64,000 nucleotides of DNA from an uncultured Clostridia bacterium (GCA_934365195.1 CAKRNA010000003.1:1-64000), one strand, 5' to 3'; shown: positions 1 through 8,858, counted from the first letter of the stretch. Made by a program: numbers and translations. The notes: generated by a model not told the origin, from the sequence alone.

Positions 1-69
1 ATTATAAATAAAAACGGCCCCTTTGTGTAAAGGGAAGTTTGATTTGATTATAAATAGTTGCCACCTTAT
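1..69 (+). repeat. Direct repeat, copy 1 (partner at 376-444)
   Basis: The first 69 bases recur essentially unchanged at 376-444. They include a short half-element with ACGGCCCC and TGTAAAGGG, and lead directly into a longer repeat element in both places. Confidence 0.85.
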
Positions 70-249
70 ACGGCCCCACTGCGCAAGGGGGCTGCCAGCA
101 CGCTGGCTGGGGGATTGTCTTACTATACAATGATTTATCACATTGTTTAGTTTTTATTTTGCTTTTTCCAACTAATATTAAAAATCAATATTCCTTTTTC
201 ACAACCCCTCCGCTGTTTTCACAGCACCTCCCCTTGCACAGGGGAGGCT
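70..249 (+). repeat. Palindrome-ended intergenic repeat, copy A
   Basis: An element of about 180 bp. It starts ACGGCCCC, continues through GCTGCCAGC and CTGGCTGGGGGATTGT, has an AT-rich middle, and ends with a CCTCCCCTTG...GGGGAGGCT hairpin. The same start and end occur in copies at 445, 17284 and 17731, always in the same orientation. No reading frame is evident, so it resembles a non-autonomous MITE or REP-like element. Confidence 0.8.
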
Positions 250-375
250 TAATAAGTTTTAGTTTTTAAACTTTTATTACTTTTTTATCTAATTATCTTC
301 AATAAAAAAAATTGTCACAAAAAAAACATCATCAATATATATTCCCAACAACAAAAAATAGCATCAGTACAAATT

Positions 376-444
376 ATTATAAATAAAAACGGCCCCTTTG
401 TGTAAAGGGAAGTTTGATTTGATTATAAATAGTTGCCACCTTAT
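376..444 (+). repeat. Direct repeat, copy 2 (partner at 1-69)
   Basis: This is the second copy of the 69-base flank. Together with the following element it marks a tandem duplication; the second unit has lost an internal part. Confidence 0.85.
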
Positions 445-579
445 ACGGCCCCTTTGTGTAAAGGGGGCTGCCAGCCTCGGCTGGCTGGGGGATTGTCCTA
501 CTATACAATGATTTATTATATTTTTTTGGTTTTTAAACGCTTGCCATATTAAAAGCCTCCCTTGTACAAAGGGAGGCTT
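445..579 (+). repeat. Palindrome-ended intergenic repeat, copy B (shortened)
   Basis: It has the same left end (ACGGCCCC, GGGGGCTGCCAGC, CTGGCTGGGGGATTGT) and the same right-end hairpin as copy A, but lacks the internal ACAA-CCCTCCG segment, giving about 135 bp. The terminal hairpin AAGCCTCCCTT/AAGGGAGGCTT is perfect. Confidence 0.8.
553..579 (-). terminator. Hairpin at the end of repeat copy B, likely terminator of the pilus-like operon
   Basis: A perfect 11-bp stem (553-563 with 569-579) and a 5-nt loop, followed on the minus strand by TTTT. It lies about 90 bp past the last prepilin gene, so the repeat appears to supply the terminator. Confidence 0.55.
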
Positions 580-615
580 GATTTGGTTGACAAATAGTTT
601 ACTAGTTACTTTCTA

Positions 616-659
616 ATAAAGGTTACCACGTCTTTTTTAACGTTCCAAGTGTTCTTGTT
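616..659 (-). repeat. Duplicate of the 3' end of the adjacent prepilin gene
   Basis: Bases 616-659 match 675-718 with a single difference. The second stretch is the 3' end of the prepilin gene at 668-1603. The duplicate would encode the same KKDVVTFIR ending plus one lysine before a different stop codon, so it is a remnant of the gene end and not an independent gene. Confidence 0.85.
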
Positions 660-667
660 AGTTGCCA

Positions 668-1603
668 CTACCTTATAAAGGTTACCACGTCTTTTTTAAC
701 GTTCCAAGTATTCTTGTCGTAATAAACCTTTAACTGCGTATTCTCGCCGGTATCCTGCTTTTTGATAAAGGTGACAGACGAGGTGGTGGAATACACTATT
801 TTATCGCCGTCGTACACGTCTATGTACACCTTAATTGCGCTAGGCGAGGTAAGAAGATCTCCTTTGTCGTCGGTTTTGCCTATGTACTGAAACTTGACGT
901 CCACGTCGTAGCCACGGTATAGGCTTTCGTCTATTAACGGAACTTCTTCCAGTTGTCCGCCGCTACCATCGTGCATATAGCCGCTAGTGTAATAATTCCA
1001 ACCGAACCATCCTTCTTGCTGCTCCACCTTAGCGGACGCCTTTTGCCTTAGCACGTACACTTTGCCACGCCTATCCTTACCGCTCGCCCTACTACCAGCG
1101 TCTGCCCTGCCTGTTGCCACGGCAAAGTCCTTATCCATTTTTGCGTTTTGAATATTTTTGTTGTTTGGCTTTAAGTATATAGACGAATAACTTTTCAAGT
1201 CTTCCAAACTTACGGGGTATTGCCTCGTGCCGTTCATATTACAGCCTATCAACGTTTGCGTTGTATCTGCGCCTGTTTGGTCAAAATAGATTACGTTGCC
1301 AAACTCGTCCACCACGTTAGAGCCGTCCTCGTTTTTGTGTGTTTCCGCCATAAACATAGGCTTGACGTTCACACTTTTCACCTTTTCCAGTTCGCTTTTT
1401 AGTTTGTCGGACACGACTTCTGCCACCGCAACCGCATCGAGTTTCCTTTTTTGCCTAGAAAAAGAACTTAGCGAAACACTAGTGATAGTAGTCACCATCA
1501 CCATCACGATGCCGATTATTGCCATATTCGCAACCAGTTCCACAAGGGTGAAACCTTTTTTGCGATTTTTTTTCATCCTGCCAAGTTTAAGGATTTTCTT
1601 CAT
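668..1603 (-). CDS. Type IV prepilin-like protein with an N-terminal methylation motif
   Basis: The protein has 311 residues. The N-terminus carries a class III leader: basic residues, then KKG/FTLVE with cleavage expected after Gly17 and Glu at mature position 5, followed by a hydrophobic helix of about 22 residues. This is the signature of pilins and pseudopilins cut by prepilin peptidase and assembled into filaments. The rest is a soluble domain I do not recognise, larger than in most minor pilins. The start overlaps the upstream prepilin gene by 17 bp, which indicates co-translation as the last gene of a seven-gene operon. The extreme 3' end is duplicated just downstream (616-659), so the present C-terminus may have been remodelled. 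Its exact role (minor pilin, tip protein or pseudopilin) cannot be read from the sequence. Confidence 0.85.
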   Translation of the reverse strand: MKKILKLGRMKKNRKKGFTLVELVANMAIIGIVMVMVTTITSVSLSSFSRQKRKLDAVAVAEVVSDKLKSELEKVKSVNVKPMFMAETHKNEDGSNVVDEFGNVIYFDQTGADTTQTLIGCNMNGTRQYPVSLEDLKSYSSIYLKPNNKNIQNAKMDKDFAVATGRADAGSRASGKDRRGKVYVLRQKASAKVEQQEGWFGWNYYTSGYMHDGSGGQLEEVPLIDESLYRGYDVDVKFQYIGKTDDKGDLLTSPSAIKVYIDVYDGDKIVYSTTSSVTFIKKQDTGENTQLKVYYDKNTWNVKKDVVTFIR

Positions 1604-1964
1604 TAGTTTTCTCTGTCCTATTAAATATTACAAAGCGATTGCCTGTTTTCTTGTTTGTCACCACAATGTACTCGCCTTTTACTTCGATATCCCTAATATC
1701 ATCATTCTTAAAAGAGATAGTAAATTTCTTACCCTTTTCCGTTTGGCAATCGATTTCCAGCCCGTCGTAATCGCCCGATGCAATTGCCTCCTGCAAAATA
1801 GCAAAGTCCTTAGCGTTTAGTACGCTTAGCACCGTCATTCTGTTTGATGACGCCAAAAAAGTAGCAAACGCAAGGCCGGTTATTGCCAAAATTGCAATAG
1901 ACACCACCGACTCCACCAAAGTAAAGCCCTTTTTCTCTTTCAGTTTTTTCACTACTCTTTTCAT
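1587..1964 (-). CDS. Small type IV prepilin or pseudopilin
   Basis: The protein has 125 residues when started at the ATG at 1964, which has an AGGAGAG ribosome site and lies 7 bp past the previous stop. A longer frame reaching 2060 would overlap the upstream gene and is not supported. The N-terminus reads KEKKG/FTLVE, giving a leader of 13 residues with Glu at mature position 5, then a hydrophobic helix. A short soluble domain follows, of the size found in minor pilins such as GspI/GspH or ComG-type proteins. It sits between the large PilX-like protein and the larger prepilin, so it probably belongs to the same filament, perhaps its tip or initiation complex. Confidence 0.85.
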   Translation of the reverse strand: MKRVVKKLKEKKGFTLVESVVSIAILAITGLAFATFLASSNRMTVLSVLNAKDFAILQEAIASGDYDGLEIDCQTEKGKKFTISFKNDDIRDIEVKGEYIVVTNKKTGNRFVIFNRTEKTNEENP

Positions 1965-1971
1965 ATCTCTC

Positions 1972-4890
1972 CTATACGTAGTCCACCGCTTCCCACGTAA
2001 TTTCACCAAAGCCAAGTATTTCGGCGGCATTATTACCGTACTGCAAGTCGTTTGTAACATCTAGTACAAGCGGCGATTTAGTATACCGATAAGTAGCCCA
2101 AGCCGCACCGGTATTAACATTGACGTCCAGCCAGTTACCCATATCTACGTACCCGATAACAAATGACCCCTTAAATTCATACCCCTGTTTTCTTACCCCG
2201 GCTTTTTCAAGATCCAACTCCCCGTAAGGAATATAATTAAATGATGAAATACCCACTTTTCCGATTATTTTAAACTCTACGTCTCTCTTGTTAGATATAA
2301 TATACAGTCCTGCATTATCCGTACTGCCCCCGTTAACGCTTTGCGTCCCTCCTATTTCTGCGCCGTTTTCAATTACTACGTACTGCTTACCTGCTGCTTC
2401 GAGATAAATAAACGCCATATTAGAGCCCTTTACGATTATTTGTGCATTTTTTCCTACCTTTAAGTCACCTTTCAGCACGATATGTATGTTTTTCTTAGAG
2501 GTATCGATGGTAAGAATTTCGTTGTCTCCAAGTTCTATTCCTGTGGAGTTAAGCACGTTTTCGCTAATAACGTATCCGTTTCCGTCTTGGGCTTTGAATA
2601 TATCGTGTCCGCCATAACCGATTTTCTTGTTTGCGTATTCATCCGGATATTTTGCTCCGCCCTGCGTTTCGTCATAATTACTAGGTTTTGGGCTGTTCCA
2701 TTTTTTTACAAGTGCATTTACATTTTTGTTGTACAAAGAAACTTTGTCAAAAAGTTCCTTTTTGTTCGCTTTGCCTTTTGCTATTTCTTTAGTAGTGTTT
2801 TTTTCTAGACTATTAAGAAACTCGACGTTTTCTTTCTTAGGAATATCGTTATTTGTTACATACGACTGCCTATAATATTTCCTCAATCCGTTTCGCCAAG
2901 AATAATTGTCATTACTTAGGCTCGGCGCATATATATAATTTTCATACTTCGTGTTCCAAGTATTTAAAGCCCTATCTCCAACGTAGATAGCCCCATAAAT
3001 ATTATCTCCCTTAATGTAAGATCTACATTTTACCCAACTATTATTTATTTTTGCCTTGCCTCTTACAAATAAAGTTCCTCCATTATTATCAAACGAACAA
3101 TAATCTACCATTGACAAGTTACCGCCACAATAAACGTTTGCACCGTTACCCCAACGACCGAATACAATCCTCGTCCATACGTTGATATCGCCTTTTACGG
3201 TTACGTCACCCAGGAAATGAGTATAGGTATCTGTATTGTGAGCATAGCCCTTTGCAGTAAGTTTACCACCTACGTACACGTTACCTTCAGCAACGTGTGG
3301 TCTTCCTGCCCTGCTTTCATTCACAAGCATATCTCCGCCGCAATACACTTTACCGTATACTGTAGAGTTTTTGATGTACACGTTGCCTTTAGCGTACACG
3401 TTGCCATACACTTCCGTGCCGTCCTTTATGTAAACGTTACCTTCTGCGTAAATATCCCCTCCTACGCCTTCCTTAAGTCCGGAAAGGGACACGTCGCCCG
3501 TACCTAATTTTGTATTTGCCTCATCCAACTCCCCGTTTTCGGCATTGTAAGCAAAAGTGCCCTTAGTACCCCATAAAGTTCCGTCCGCATTGCGCCTACC
3601 TGCATAAATACTACCGCCTACTTTACCTGTATCTTTATCGCCACCATTCATTACAAAGTAGCCGTCCACGATGGCGTTACCGTTTATCTTTACATTGCTT
3701 CTAGAATAAAAAGGGTTAATCCAGGAATAACTATGTTGTAAAATAAATTGTCCAAAGAAATTACCTTTGTATTTTCCGTCGGTAGGGTCGTTATCCACTA
3801 CGTAAAGGTTGTTACAAATCATGTTTTCGCCTCTTGCATCTCCGTTTACGTAGATATCATCCCTTACCCATAAGCACGTTACGTCACCGGCTTGTCCTTC
3901 ACCGTCAAAACCAACCTTAAAGTCGCCATATCCATGGGCATAACCACCCGAAGCCTTATCCGATAATCCTAGCAAAACGTCGGTATTACATTTTAAATTT
4001 CCGTTTATTGCCGGTGCCAAATTACCGGTAAGCGGTGAGCCTTCCCAAGTCCTTATATACACCTCTACCCACTCTTTTGGTAATGCTCTAGGAGTGCCGT
4101 CTATATTCATTTTAAGGGTTGTTCCTTTGTCGCTTTCTCTTGGAGTACCTGCAAGAAGAGCCTCTTTTGCCCTTATGTTTTCATAAAAGTCGTCCACTCC
4201 GTTGTTGTTATTATCGCCAAATTTTGCGCTATCAACGTACACGTCCCCAACTATTCCCGTTTGACCACTTTTACCATTATTACACACAAAATTGATAATC
4301 GGCGTGCAGAAGTACAAAGCGTTGTTCATAATCTTGCTTAATTCCATACTTGCTTTATTCGTGTAGGCAAGTATTACGCCTATTACACCCTTAAAGCCTT
4401 TGTACGTGGACTCCACGCTAAGTTTAATTTTGGTTTTTTCCTTATTGAAGTATGAAACCTTCATAGTACAATCTTGTTTTTCCTTTACTTCAGGGGTATC
4501 GTCGTCGTCATCGTCGTCATCGTTAGCAGGGTTAGTGTTTTCTGTCAAAATATCGTACAAGTTTTTTACGTTAATAGTTGCAATTTGCTCTGTAACGTCC
4601 TCGTCAGGATGTGTAGCAACTACGTCGTTTAATTCCCTTAGCACGCTCTCCCTTAGCGTAGAACTTGCCTTAAATTCGTCCAAAAAACCATCTAGCACGC
4701 TTTTAGCGGTAAACAACGCTTGTTGCCTACAAAGTGCGCCGTAAGAGTGCCTATAAGAATAAAAGGAAAGCGAGGCAAAGCCCGAGCCTATTATGATAAG
4801 TAACGACATCGTGGTAATTACTATCAGCATAGTAGCGCCCTTTTTCTTTCCTATTCTGTTTTTTATTCGGTCTCTAAGTTTTTTTATCAT
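1972..4890 (-). CDS. Very large PilX-like protein with a repetitive beta-rich (bactofilin-like) body
   Basis: The protein has 972 residues and starts at an ATG behind GGAGGG. Residues 15-40 are KKKGATML plus a hydrophobic helix, which resembles the PilX-type minor pilin N-terminus but lacks the Glu at mature position 5. A soluble stretch follows, then an acidic run of eight aspartates (about 124-131). From about residue 200 to 680, and again at about 790-930, there are many short strands of the type GNVYVKG, GDVTVKGD and GGNLSM. Such turns suggest a right-handed beta-helix like bactofilin/polymer-forming domains. The gene lies between the pilO-like gene and two prepilins. I infer an exported, filament-associated scaffold or adhesive subunit. 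PilX proteins are usually about 150-250 residues, so the size is unusual. The exact family is not certain. Confidence 0.75.
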   Translation of the reverse strand: MIKKLRDRIKNRIGKKKGATMLIVITTMSLLIIIGSGFASLSFYSYRHSYGALCRQQALFTAKSVLDGFLDEFKASSTLRESVLRELNDVVATHPDEDVTEQIATINVKNLYDILTENTNPANDDDDDDDDTPEVKEKQDCTMKVSYFNKEKTKIKLSVESTYKGFKGVIGVILAYTNKASMELSKIMNNALYFCTPIINFVCNNGKSGQTGIVGDVYVDSAKFGDNNNNGVDDFYENIRAKEALLAGTPRESDKGTTLKMNIDGTPRALPKEWVEVYIRTWEGSPLTGNLAPAINGNLKCNTDVLLGLSDKASGGYAHGYGDFKVGFDGEGQAGDVTCLWVRDDIYVNGDARGENMICNNLYVVDNDPTDGKYKGNFFGQFILQHSYSWINPFYSRSNVKINGNAIVDGYFVMNGGDKDTGKVGGSIYAGRRNADGTLWGTKGTFAYNAENGELDEANTKLGTGDVSLSGLKEGVGGDIYAEGNVYIKDGTEVYGNVYAKGNVYIKNSTVYGKVYCGGDMLVNESRAGRPHVAEGNVYVGGKLTAKGYAHNTDTYTHFLGDVTVKGDINVWTRIVFGRWGNGANVYCGGNLSMVDYCSFDNNGGTLFVRGKAKINNSWVKCRSYIKGDNIYGAIYVGDRALNTWNTKYENYIYAPSLSNDNYSWRNGLRKYYRQSYVTNNDIPKKENVEFLNSLEKNTTKEIAKGKANKKELFDKVSLYNKNVNALVKKWNSPKPSNYDETQGGAKYPDEYANKKIGYGGHDIFKAQDGNGYVISENVLNSTGIELGDNEILTIDTSKKNIHIVLKGDLKVGKNAQIIVKGSNMAFIYLEAAGKQYVVIENGAEIGGTQSVNGGSTDNAGLYIISNKRDVEFKIIGKVGISSFNYIPYGELDLEKAGVRKQGYEFKGSFVIGYVDMGNWLDVNVNTGAAWATYRYTKSPLVLDVTNDLQYGNNAAEILGFGEITWEAVDYV

Positions 4891-4926
4891 ATCAACCCTC
4901 CGTAATTTGCCGCAAATACAAACTGC

Positions 4927-5925
4927 TTATAGTTCAAATCCTTTATTATATAAATAATCAGATAAAATAGTCCTATAATAAAGCGTATCGCCTTCCTTAG
5001 CGGTTTTGTAGTTGCCTACTGCCGTAACTACGTAACGTTTGCCCTTTGCTAGTCTGCTAACGTCGTACGTAATCACAGTTTTATCAGCCTCGCCCACGAT
5101 ATTGCTGGTTCTTAGGCTGTATCTAATTTCGCTAGTACCGTCCTCTTTGTCGGTTTTAGTCACTTCGTATATCTCGTAATACTTAGCGTTTTGCATAGTA
5201 TTAAAAGTTATCGTATTGCTTTCCGCATCGTAAGTAGGCACTTCAGGTGCGTCGTTACAAGTTTGAATATTAAACGTTTCGCCGTCGTTTACAACAGGCT
5301 TAGGTATAAAGTTGGTCGTTTTTAAATATATCTTTTCCGCACTTACTTGACCAACGTACTCTCCCTTTTCGTTTATGATTATTTTTAGATTTATAAAACT
5401 CATTTGCTCGTTATTATTTATTTCGTCAAGCAAAGTTTTTATGTCATCGATATTTGTAAAAGTAAACGATAAAACCGTACTGGCAATAAAAAGCCTTACG
5501 CTGTTTTTCTTGTTGTCGGCAAGCGGGAACGCCACGTCTTCCGATTTTACAACGGAAGTGATATCGTTACCCAACGAGTAAGATATTTTATTGCCAAACA
5601 CTAAGTTTAAATCTTTTACAACGTCTCTGATAGCCGTTTCGTAATCAATAAAAGCGTCAACGTCTTCACTCACCATCAAAACGTCACTCTCTTTTTTGTA
5701 GTAATTCATCAAAGAGTTTTCAATCTTGTTTTGATAGGTTACAGGATTGTTCCTGTTGTACGTCAATTTTAGTTTTTCCACTTCGTTTTGCAACGCACTT
5801 AGCGACTCTTCTTGCTTTTTAAGGTCTTGATAAGCAGGGATTATACCGTACATTAAAAATATACCCACTACCAAAATAACTAGCAAACTTATAAGTAGTA
5901 CTTTATCTCTTTTAGTTATTTTCAT
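4927..5925 (-). CDS. PilO/GspM-like inner-membrane alignment protein
   Basis: The protein has 332 residues: a short cytoplasmic start, one membrane helix (about 8-27), a coiled-coil stretch rich in Lys/Glu (about 32-55), and an extracytoplasmic domain. This is the layout of PilO or GspM, which pair with PilN to form the platform linking the cytoplasmic PilM ring to the filament. Residues from about 220 onward look like a fibronectin-like beta domain (APEVPTYDAESNTITF, YYEIYEVTK), an addition to the roughly 200-residue PilO core. The gene begins 1 bp after the pilN-like stop and has a GGAGGG site. The assignment rests on topology and gene order more than on conserved motifs. Confidence 0.7.
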   Translation of the reverse strand: MKITKRDKVLLISLLVILVVGIFLMYGIIPAYQDLKKQEESLSALQNEVEKLKLTYNRNNPVTYQNKIENSLMNYYKKESDVLMVSEDVDAFIDYETAIRDVVKDLNLVFGNKISYSLGNDITSVVKSEDVAFPLADNKKNSVRLFIASTVLSFTFTNIDDIKTLLDEINNNEQMSFINLKIIINEKGEYVGQVSAEKIYLKTTNFIPKPVVNDGETFNIQTCNDAPEVPTYDAESNTITFNTMQNAKYYEIYEVTKTDKEDGTSEIRYSLRTSNIVGEADKTVITYDVSRLAKGKRYVVTAVGNYKTAKEGDTLYYRTILSDYLYNKGFEL

Positions 5926-5926
5926 A

Positions 5927-6601
5927 TTATCCCTCCAAAGTAGCCGTTGCCACTAATTCCGCATTAACAGTAAAACTCCAGCCCTTAATCTCTTTATCGC
6001 CGTCTTTCGTTACTTTCATTTTTGGCGTGCTTACGCTTAGTGAGGACTTAAATATTTTTATCTCGTCGCCGCTAGCATTCACAATCGTTGCTCCGCTCAG
6101 CCTTTCTACAAACGCCTCCATGTACTCTTTCGTTATCCTTAAATCGTCCTCTGCGCCCGTACCTATCGCCTCGCAATTTATGGCAATCGAATTAAAATAA
6201 CAATCAAAAGTAAAATCGTTTATGGTCACTTCTTGCGCTCCGTTATTATCGGTAGCGTTAAATATAGCGTCGAACATATCCCTTGACAACTTGTGCACAC
6301 GATTTAGATAATCTTCGGCTGCGTCCTTACTTGACGTTTCGGTAATATAACTTTCAAACTGCCTTTTTGCCTTTAAATACTCTTGGTCACGATTAGGATA
6401 TTTACTACTTACCTTTTCTTGTTCAAGTTGTTTCATTAAGTCAGCGTTTTGGTTGTAGGTGATTTTGGCTTTTATAAACAAAAACCCTAGTACGCCGATA
6501 AGTACCACAACTAATATTACGGCTATTGCCGTCGTGGTGTTTGAATTCCTTTTCTTTTCTCCTTGTTTCATCGAATCAAGGAAGTTAATATCGCCTCTCA
6601 T
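5927..6601 (-). CDS. PilN-like pilus assembly protein
   Basis: The protein has 224 residues. It begins MRGDINFLDS, close to the INLLP-type motif with which PilN docks onto PilM, then has one membrane helix (about 23-45), a coiled coil and an extracytoplasmic ferredoxin-like domain. In type IV pilus systems PilN joins PilM in the cytoplasm and PilO outside. The start has a GGGAGGG site and lies 4 bp after the pilM-like stop; the stop is 1 bp before the pilO-like start. This tight pilM-N-O order is the main support. Confidence 0.75.
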   Translation of the reverse strand: MRGDINFLDSMKQGEKKRNSNTTTAIAVILVVVLIGVLGFLFIKAKITYNQNADLMKQLEQEKVSSKYPNRDQEYLKAKRQFESYITETSSKDAAEDYLNRVHKLSRDMFDAIFNATDNNGAQEVTINDFTFDCYFNSIAINCEAIGTGAEDDLRITKEYMEAFVERLSGATIVNASGDEIKIFKSSLSVSTPKMKVTKDGDKEIKGWSFTVNAELVATATLEG

Positions 6602-6605
6602 CTTA

Positions 6606-7514
6606 TTATCCCTCCCTGAATACTCCGCCTAGCGTGTTGGAGAACTGGTTGAACTCTGCCTCGTCCATATCCTCTACAAAAGTAGCAAGCGGCAAATCCT
6701 CTATCTTGTATTCTACTTTATTAGCAATAAACTCTCTGCATACGTCCAACTTGTCCACGTCGCCCGTTACGTACACCGTGTCAAAATCAACGCCCTCGTA
6801 CCTTTCTTTAAAGAATGCCGCCGTGTCCAAAATAATGCCGGACATCTCGTTGATAAAGTACACCCTTTCGTTTTGGAATTGTGGGTTCGGCTCGGATATA
6901 ACGGGCTTCGACACCGAGCACACGTGCTTGCCGTACGCAAACAAGTACACCGTTACCGAGGTATCCTTGTAGTCTATCAATACGAACTGGTCTTTTAGGT
7001 TTTTCATGCGTGATATCAACTTGCTAACCGAGTTTTGCGCTACGTCTATGCTTAGTAGTTTAAAGCCCATGTCCTTTTCAATCAAGTTTTCGATATCTTG
7101 CAAAACCGCATTCGCTACGTACGTTACGAAGAACTTAGAACGCTTTTGTTCGTCAACTTTCTTGTCCGCCTCTACGTAGTCAACCGTGTTGGTAGAGGCA
7201 AGTTTTTCGTCGGTGAATATCTCGTTCTTAATTAGCGTTAGCATCTTCATAGGTGGCATCGGCGGTAAAACCATTTCCCTGTAAGGAATGGTGTTACTGT
7301 CCAAAATCACCCTGATTTTTTTGCCCTTAGGTTGCATTTCTTGTATGCCGTCCTTAATTACTTGCGACAACTCTTTAAAAGACTTGTTGTCAGGGTTATC
7401 TATGTAATCGTTTGGCGAGGTAATAGCAAAAAAGTTCTTCACCACCACCTTCCTTTTGCTCACGTTAGTTTCCAAAATCTTTATTTTATCGTTTCCAATG
7501 TAAATATTTATCAT
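6606..7514 (-). CDS. PilM-like actin-fold pilus assembly ATPase
   Basis: The protein has 302 residues when started at the ATG at 7514 (MINIYIGNDKIKILE), which has GGAGGAG 9 bp upstream and lies directly after the pilC stop. A frame 8 codons longer would overlap pilC. The opening strand-turn (IYIGNDKIKI), a second phosphate-binding-type strand (FVLIDYKDTSVTVYLF) and VYVTGDVDKLD near the end fit the ASKHA/actin fold of PilM, the cytoplasmic ring protein that binds the PilN tail. The protein is diverged and slightly shorter than the roughly 350 residues usual for PilM. Position between pilC and pilN supports the call. Confidence 0.75.
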   Translation of the reverse strand: MINIYIGNDKIKILETNVSKRKVVVKNFFAITSPNDYIDNPDNKSFKELSQVIKDGIQEMQPKGKKIRVILDSNTIPYREMVLPPMPPMKMLTLIKNEIFTDEKLASTNTVDYVEADKKVDEQKRSKFFVTYVANAVLQDIENLIEKDMGFKLLSIDVAQNSVSKLISRMKNLKDQFVLIDYKDTSVTVYLFAYGKHVCSVSKPVISEPNPQFQNERVYFINEMSGIILDTAAFFKERYEGVDFDTVYVTGDVDKLDVCREFIANKVEYKIEDLPLATFVEDMDEAEFNQFSNTLGGVFREG

Positions 7515-7515
7515 C

Positions 7516-8727
7516 TTATACAACTCCTCCGCCGGCATTCTCGTAAACAGAGAACATAGGCATCATTACTGCGATTAGTACAAAGCCGACTATTACAGCC
7601 ATTACGCACATCATTATAGGGTTTATCATTTCGGTTAGTCTGTCCGTCGCCGTGTTCGCTTCCTCATCGAAGTAGTTAGCGGTTTGGATCAAAATATCCT
7701 CTAATGAGCCCGATTGCTCACCAACGAATATCATCGTGGTAAGTAGCGGATCGAACGAATCTACAATACCTAGCGCAACGGATATACTGCTTCCCTTCCT
7801 AATGCTCGTTACAGCCTCGTTCACACGCTGCTCGATGTACTTGTTGTCCATTACCTCGCCGCTCATCTGCATAGAGTCCAGTAGCGGAACGCCGCTTTGG
7901 TACAAGGTTGCCAAACTTCTTGCAAAGGACGCCGTGTAAAGTTGCTTGTTTAATGCGCCTATCTTTGGTATTTTCGTTTTAATTCTACCAAGGAAAATTT
8001 GCACTTTCGGAACTTTTTTCAGCACCCTAATGGCAATGTACAGCGCAAAGCCTACGACTATTATCAGCGCAATGTTATTAACGATAAAATCTTTAAGATT
8101 CATCAGCACCATGGTTGGCGCAGGCAGTTCCTTTCCCTCCGGCATCATTGCCGCCATCTTAGGCATTACCACTACAAGCAAAATTCCAACTACTAGAACG
8201 ATAACTACGGCTAGCATCTTTGGATAGTTGGTTGCCTTTTTAATCTTATTCTTTTGTCTTTTTTCTTTTGAATAATGCTCGGCAAGATTAGTCAGAGTGT
8301 CGTCGATTTTACCACTCATTTCGCCTGATTTAATCATACTTACGTACAACTGCGGGAAAGTATCCTCCATTTTCTGCATGGCGCCGGCAAGACTTTCACC
8401 CTTACGCACTTGCTCTAAAAGGTTAGCAAGCACCGTCTTCAAATCTTTCTTCTTTGCCTCCGTCCTCTCATAAAGCATCTCAAGGCTCATTGCAAGAGGC
8501 AAACCTGCAGTAAGCATTGACGAAAGTTGGGTACTAAATTCGATTAGCCTGTCAATTTTCAACTTTTTAACTTTTGCCTCTTTTTGCTTATTCAAAATCC
8601 TGTAGTCGCAACATTTTAAATTTTGCGCCCTAAGTTGAGACAAAAACATATTGTTATCTTCGGCAGTTAACGTACCTTTTACTATTTTTCCGTTAGTATC
8701 TACCGCCCTATACGAATACCTGTACAA
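7516..8727 (-). CDS. pilC: PilC/GspF-family inner-membrane platform protein
   Basis: The protein has 403 residues, the family's usual length. The N-terminal domain opens YRYSYRAVDTNGKIVKGTL, typical of PilC/GspF. Two T2SSF repeats follow, FSTQLSSMLTAGLPL (about 64) and FARSLATLYQSGVPLL (about 270), each with a GExSG-type loop (SGEMSGKIDD and VGEQSGSLED), and three membrane helices. PilC is the membrane platform that the extension ATPase turns to add pilins. The start is a TTG behind GGGAG; no ATG fits. This is the first gene of the operon. The motor ATPase (PilB) that normally accompanies it is absent from the window. Confidence 0.93.
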   Translation of the reverse strand: MYRYSYRAVDTNGKIVKGTLTAEDNNMFLSQLRAQNLKCCDYRILNKQKEAKVKKLKIDRLIEFSTQLSSMLTAGLPLAMSLEMLYERTEAKKKDLKTVLANLLEQVRKGESLAGAMQKMEDTFPQLYVSMIKSGEMSGKIDDTLTNLAEHYSKEKRQKNKIKKATNYPKMLAVVIVLVVGILLVVVMPKMAAMMPEGKELPAPTMVLMNLKDFIVNNIALIIVVGFALYIAIRVLKKVPKVQIFLGRIKTKIPKIGALNKQLYTASFARSLATLYQSGVPLLDSMQMSGEVMDNKYIEQRVNEAVTSIRKGSSISVALGIVDSFDPLLTTMIFVGEQSGSLEDILIQTANYFDEEANTATDRLTEMINPIMMCVMAVIVGFVLIAVMMPMFSVYENAGGGVV

Positions 8728-8760
8728 AATTTTCGCTCCCTATATATATTTAATAAGTAA

Positions 8761-8790
8761 ATTATAGCATAGCAAAAAGTATGCAATCAA
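8761..8790 (-). promoter_or_regulatory. Predicted sigma-A promoter of the pilus-like operon
   Basis: TTGATT (8785-8790), an 18-bp spacer and TATAAT (8761-8766) read toward pilC, with the start codon about 34 bp downstream. Confidence 0.6.
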
Positions 8791-8858
8791 TAATAACAAC
8801 GAAAATATATTCAAAATACAAAAGTTTATTTTTCAAAAATTTTTTTCAAAAAATTAAA

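Larger units (their letters stand above)
1..667. other. Non-coding region made of repeats downstream of the pilus-like operon
   Basis: I see no gene here. The first 69 bases recur at 376-444, so the stretch looks like a tandem duplication of a roughly 375-bp unit. Each unit carries a short half-element (ACGGCCCC followed by TTTGTGTAAAGGG) and then a longer palindrome-ended repeat. The last part, 616-659, copies the 3' end of the neighbouring prepilin gene. A perfect 11-bp hairpin at 553-579 probably ends transcription of the pilus-like operon. Confidence 0.8.

Noticed and set aside
1..600. CRISPR array
   Set aside because: The repeats are too long and few, with no evenly spaced spacers and no cas genes; they fit palindrome-ended intergenic repeats.
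1296..1820. Plus-strand open frame of 174 codons opposite the two prepilin genes
   Set aside because: It is a shadow of the prepilin genes, has no ribosome-binding site and its translation is low-complexity hydrophobic.
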